DNA of 5,677 nt from contig JAADFT010000168.1 in NCBI GenBank assembly GCA_013152765.1, forward strand, positions 1 to 5,677, read 5' to 3'. Below the pieces are notes generated by a model. That model ran no database searches. It had not been told where the DNA came from and worked only from the letters and a program-made list of their open reading frames with translations. Of this stretch, positions 5,553 through 5,677 are shown piece by piece. Numbering within the stretch: the stretch's first letter is position 1; each line of letters starts with the position of its first letter. The position numbers and the translations under genes were made by a program. Source of the stretch: Calditrichota bacterium. GTDB lineage: Bacteria; Zhuqueibacterota; Zhuqueibacteria; Oleimicrobiales; Geothermoviventaceae.

Positions 5553-5677
5553 GAAGAAACAACTTCTACGGACTCCCCGTTTTTGCCTGGCCCCCCGCCA
5601 TTCGGCAATTTGGCTGATTACCAACGGCCGAATAGACCTTGCCGCTCTACAGCCGCTCGCGAACCACGAGCGGGTGA
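5553..5677. other. Non-coding right edge with two inverted repeats
   Basis: No convincing reading frame with a ribosome site is visible. ATTCGGC (5600-5606) pairs perfectly with GCCGAAT (5627-5633), and inside it TTGG (5610-5613) pairs with CCAA (5621-5624) around a 7-base loop, making an 11-bp interrupted hairpin. A second hairpin, CCGCTCG (5653-5659) with CGAGCGG (5667-5673), has a 7-base loop. Neither has a T-run on either strand. They may belong to the end or control region of a gene beyond the right edge. Confidence 0.35.

Noticed and set aside
5423..5617. 64-codon plus-strand reading frame beginning with GTG in the upstream region
   Set aside because: It has no ribosome site, no recognisable domain and an atypical composition, and it runs across the predicted promoter and the leader stem.
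1..5677. CRISPR arrays, tRNA/rRNA genes, insertion sequences or phage-type elements
   Set aside because: I saw no regular repeat-spacer pattern, tRNA-like cloverleaf, transposase motif or terminal inverted repeats.

Overview
The window is a bacterial chromosome segment, fairly GC-rich, with strong Shine-Dalgarno sites (AGGAGG-like) ahead of every gene whose start is visible. No gene fixes the phylum. A Tat-exported lipoprotein of the sugar phosphate isomerase/epimerase fold next to a Gfo/Idh/MocA dehydrogenase is a combination often met in Planctomycetota, Verrucomicrobiota, Acidobacteriota, Bacteroidota and candidate phyla of similar lifestyle. That placement is only a guess.

Layout. Bases 1-636 (+) hold the C-terminal 211 residues of an AMP-forming long-chain acyl-CoA synthetase cut by the left edge. 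A perfect 12-bp hairpin at 657-689, with A5 on one side and T5 on the other, separates it from a convergent minus-strand gene set and can terminate transcription from both directions. Four minus-strand genes then fill 806-5173, transcribed right to left: a Tat lipoprotein TIM-barrel enzyme (4316-5173), a cytoplasmic TIM-barrel isomerase/epimerase paralogue (3311-4273), a Gfo/Idh/MocA NAD(P)-dependent oxidoreductase (2136-3281) and a 12-helix MFS transporter of fucose-permease type (806-2005). Gaps are 42, 29 and 130 bases, so this is very probably one operon. The first two enzymes have longer alternative GTG starts, which I rejected because strong Shine-Dalgarno sites lie just before internal ATG codons.

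The right-hand 500 bases (5174-5677) contain no convincing gene but are rich in signals. On the minus strand there is a sigma70-type promoter (TTGACA, 17-base spacer, TAACTT) with an inverted repeat across its spacer. Downstream of it lies a leader of about 340 nt that can form a 13-bp long-range stem, then a terminator-like hairpin followed by UUUU. Three ACCGGT palindromes lie nearer the first gene. Together they suggest that the operon is controlled at initiation and perhaps by attenuation.

Working model (inference): the operon imports and breaks down a carbohydrate, polyol or oxidised sugar derivative. The MFS protein imports it, the Gfo/Idh enzyme oxidises or reduces a hydroxyl/keto position, and the cytoplasmic TIM barrel isomerises, epimerises or eliminates. 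The lipoprotein paralogue, with a changed metal-site residue, would act outside the cytoplasmic membrane. The substrate cannot be read from the sequence. The most interesting parts are the divergent in/out paralogue pair and the structured leader.
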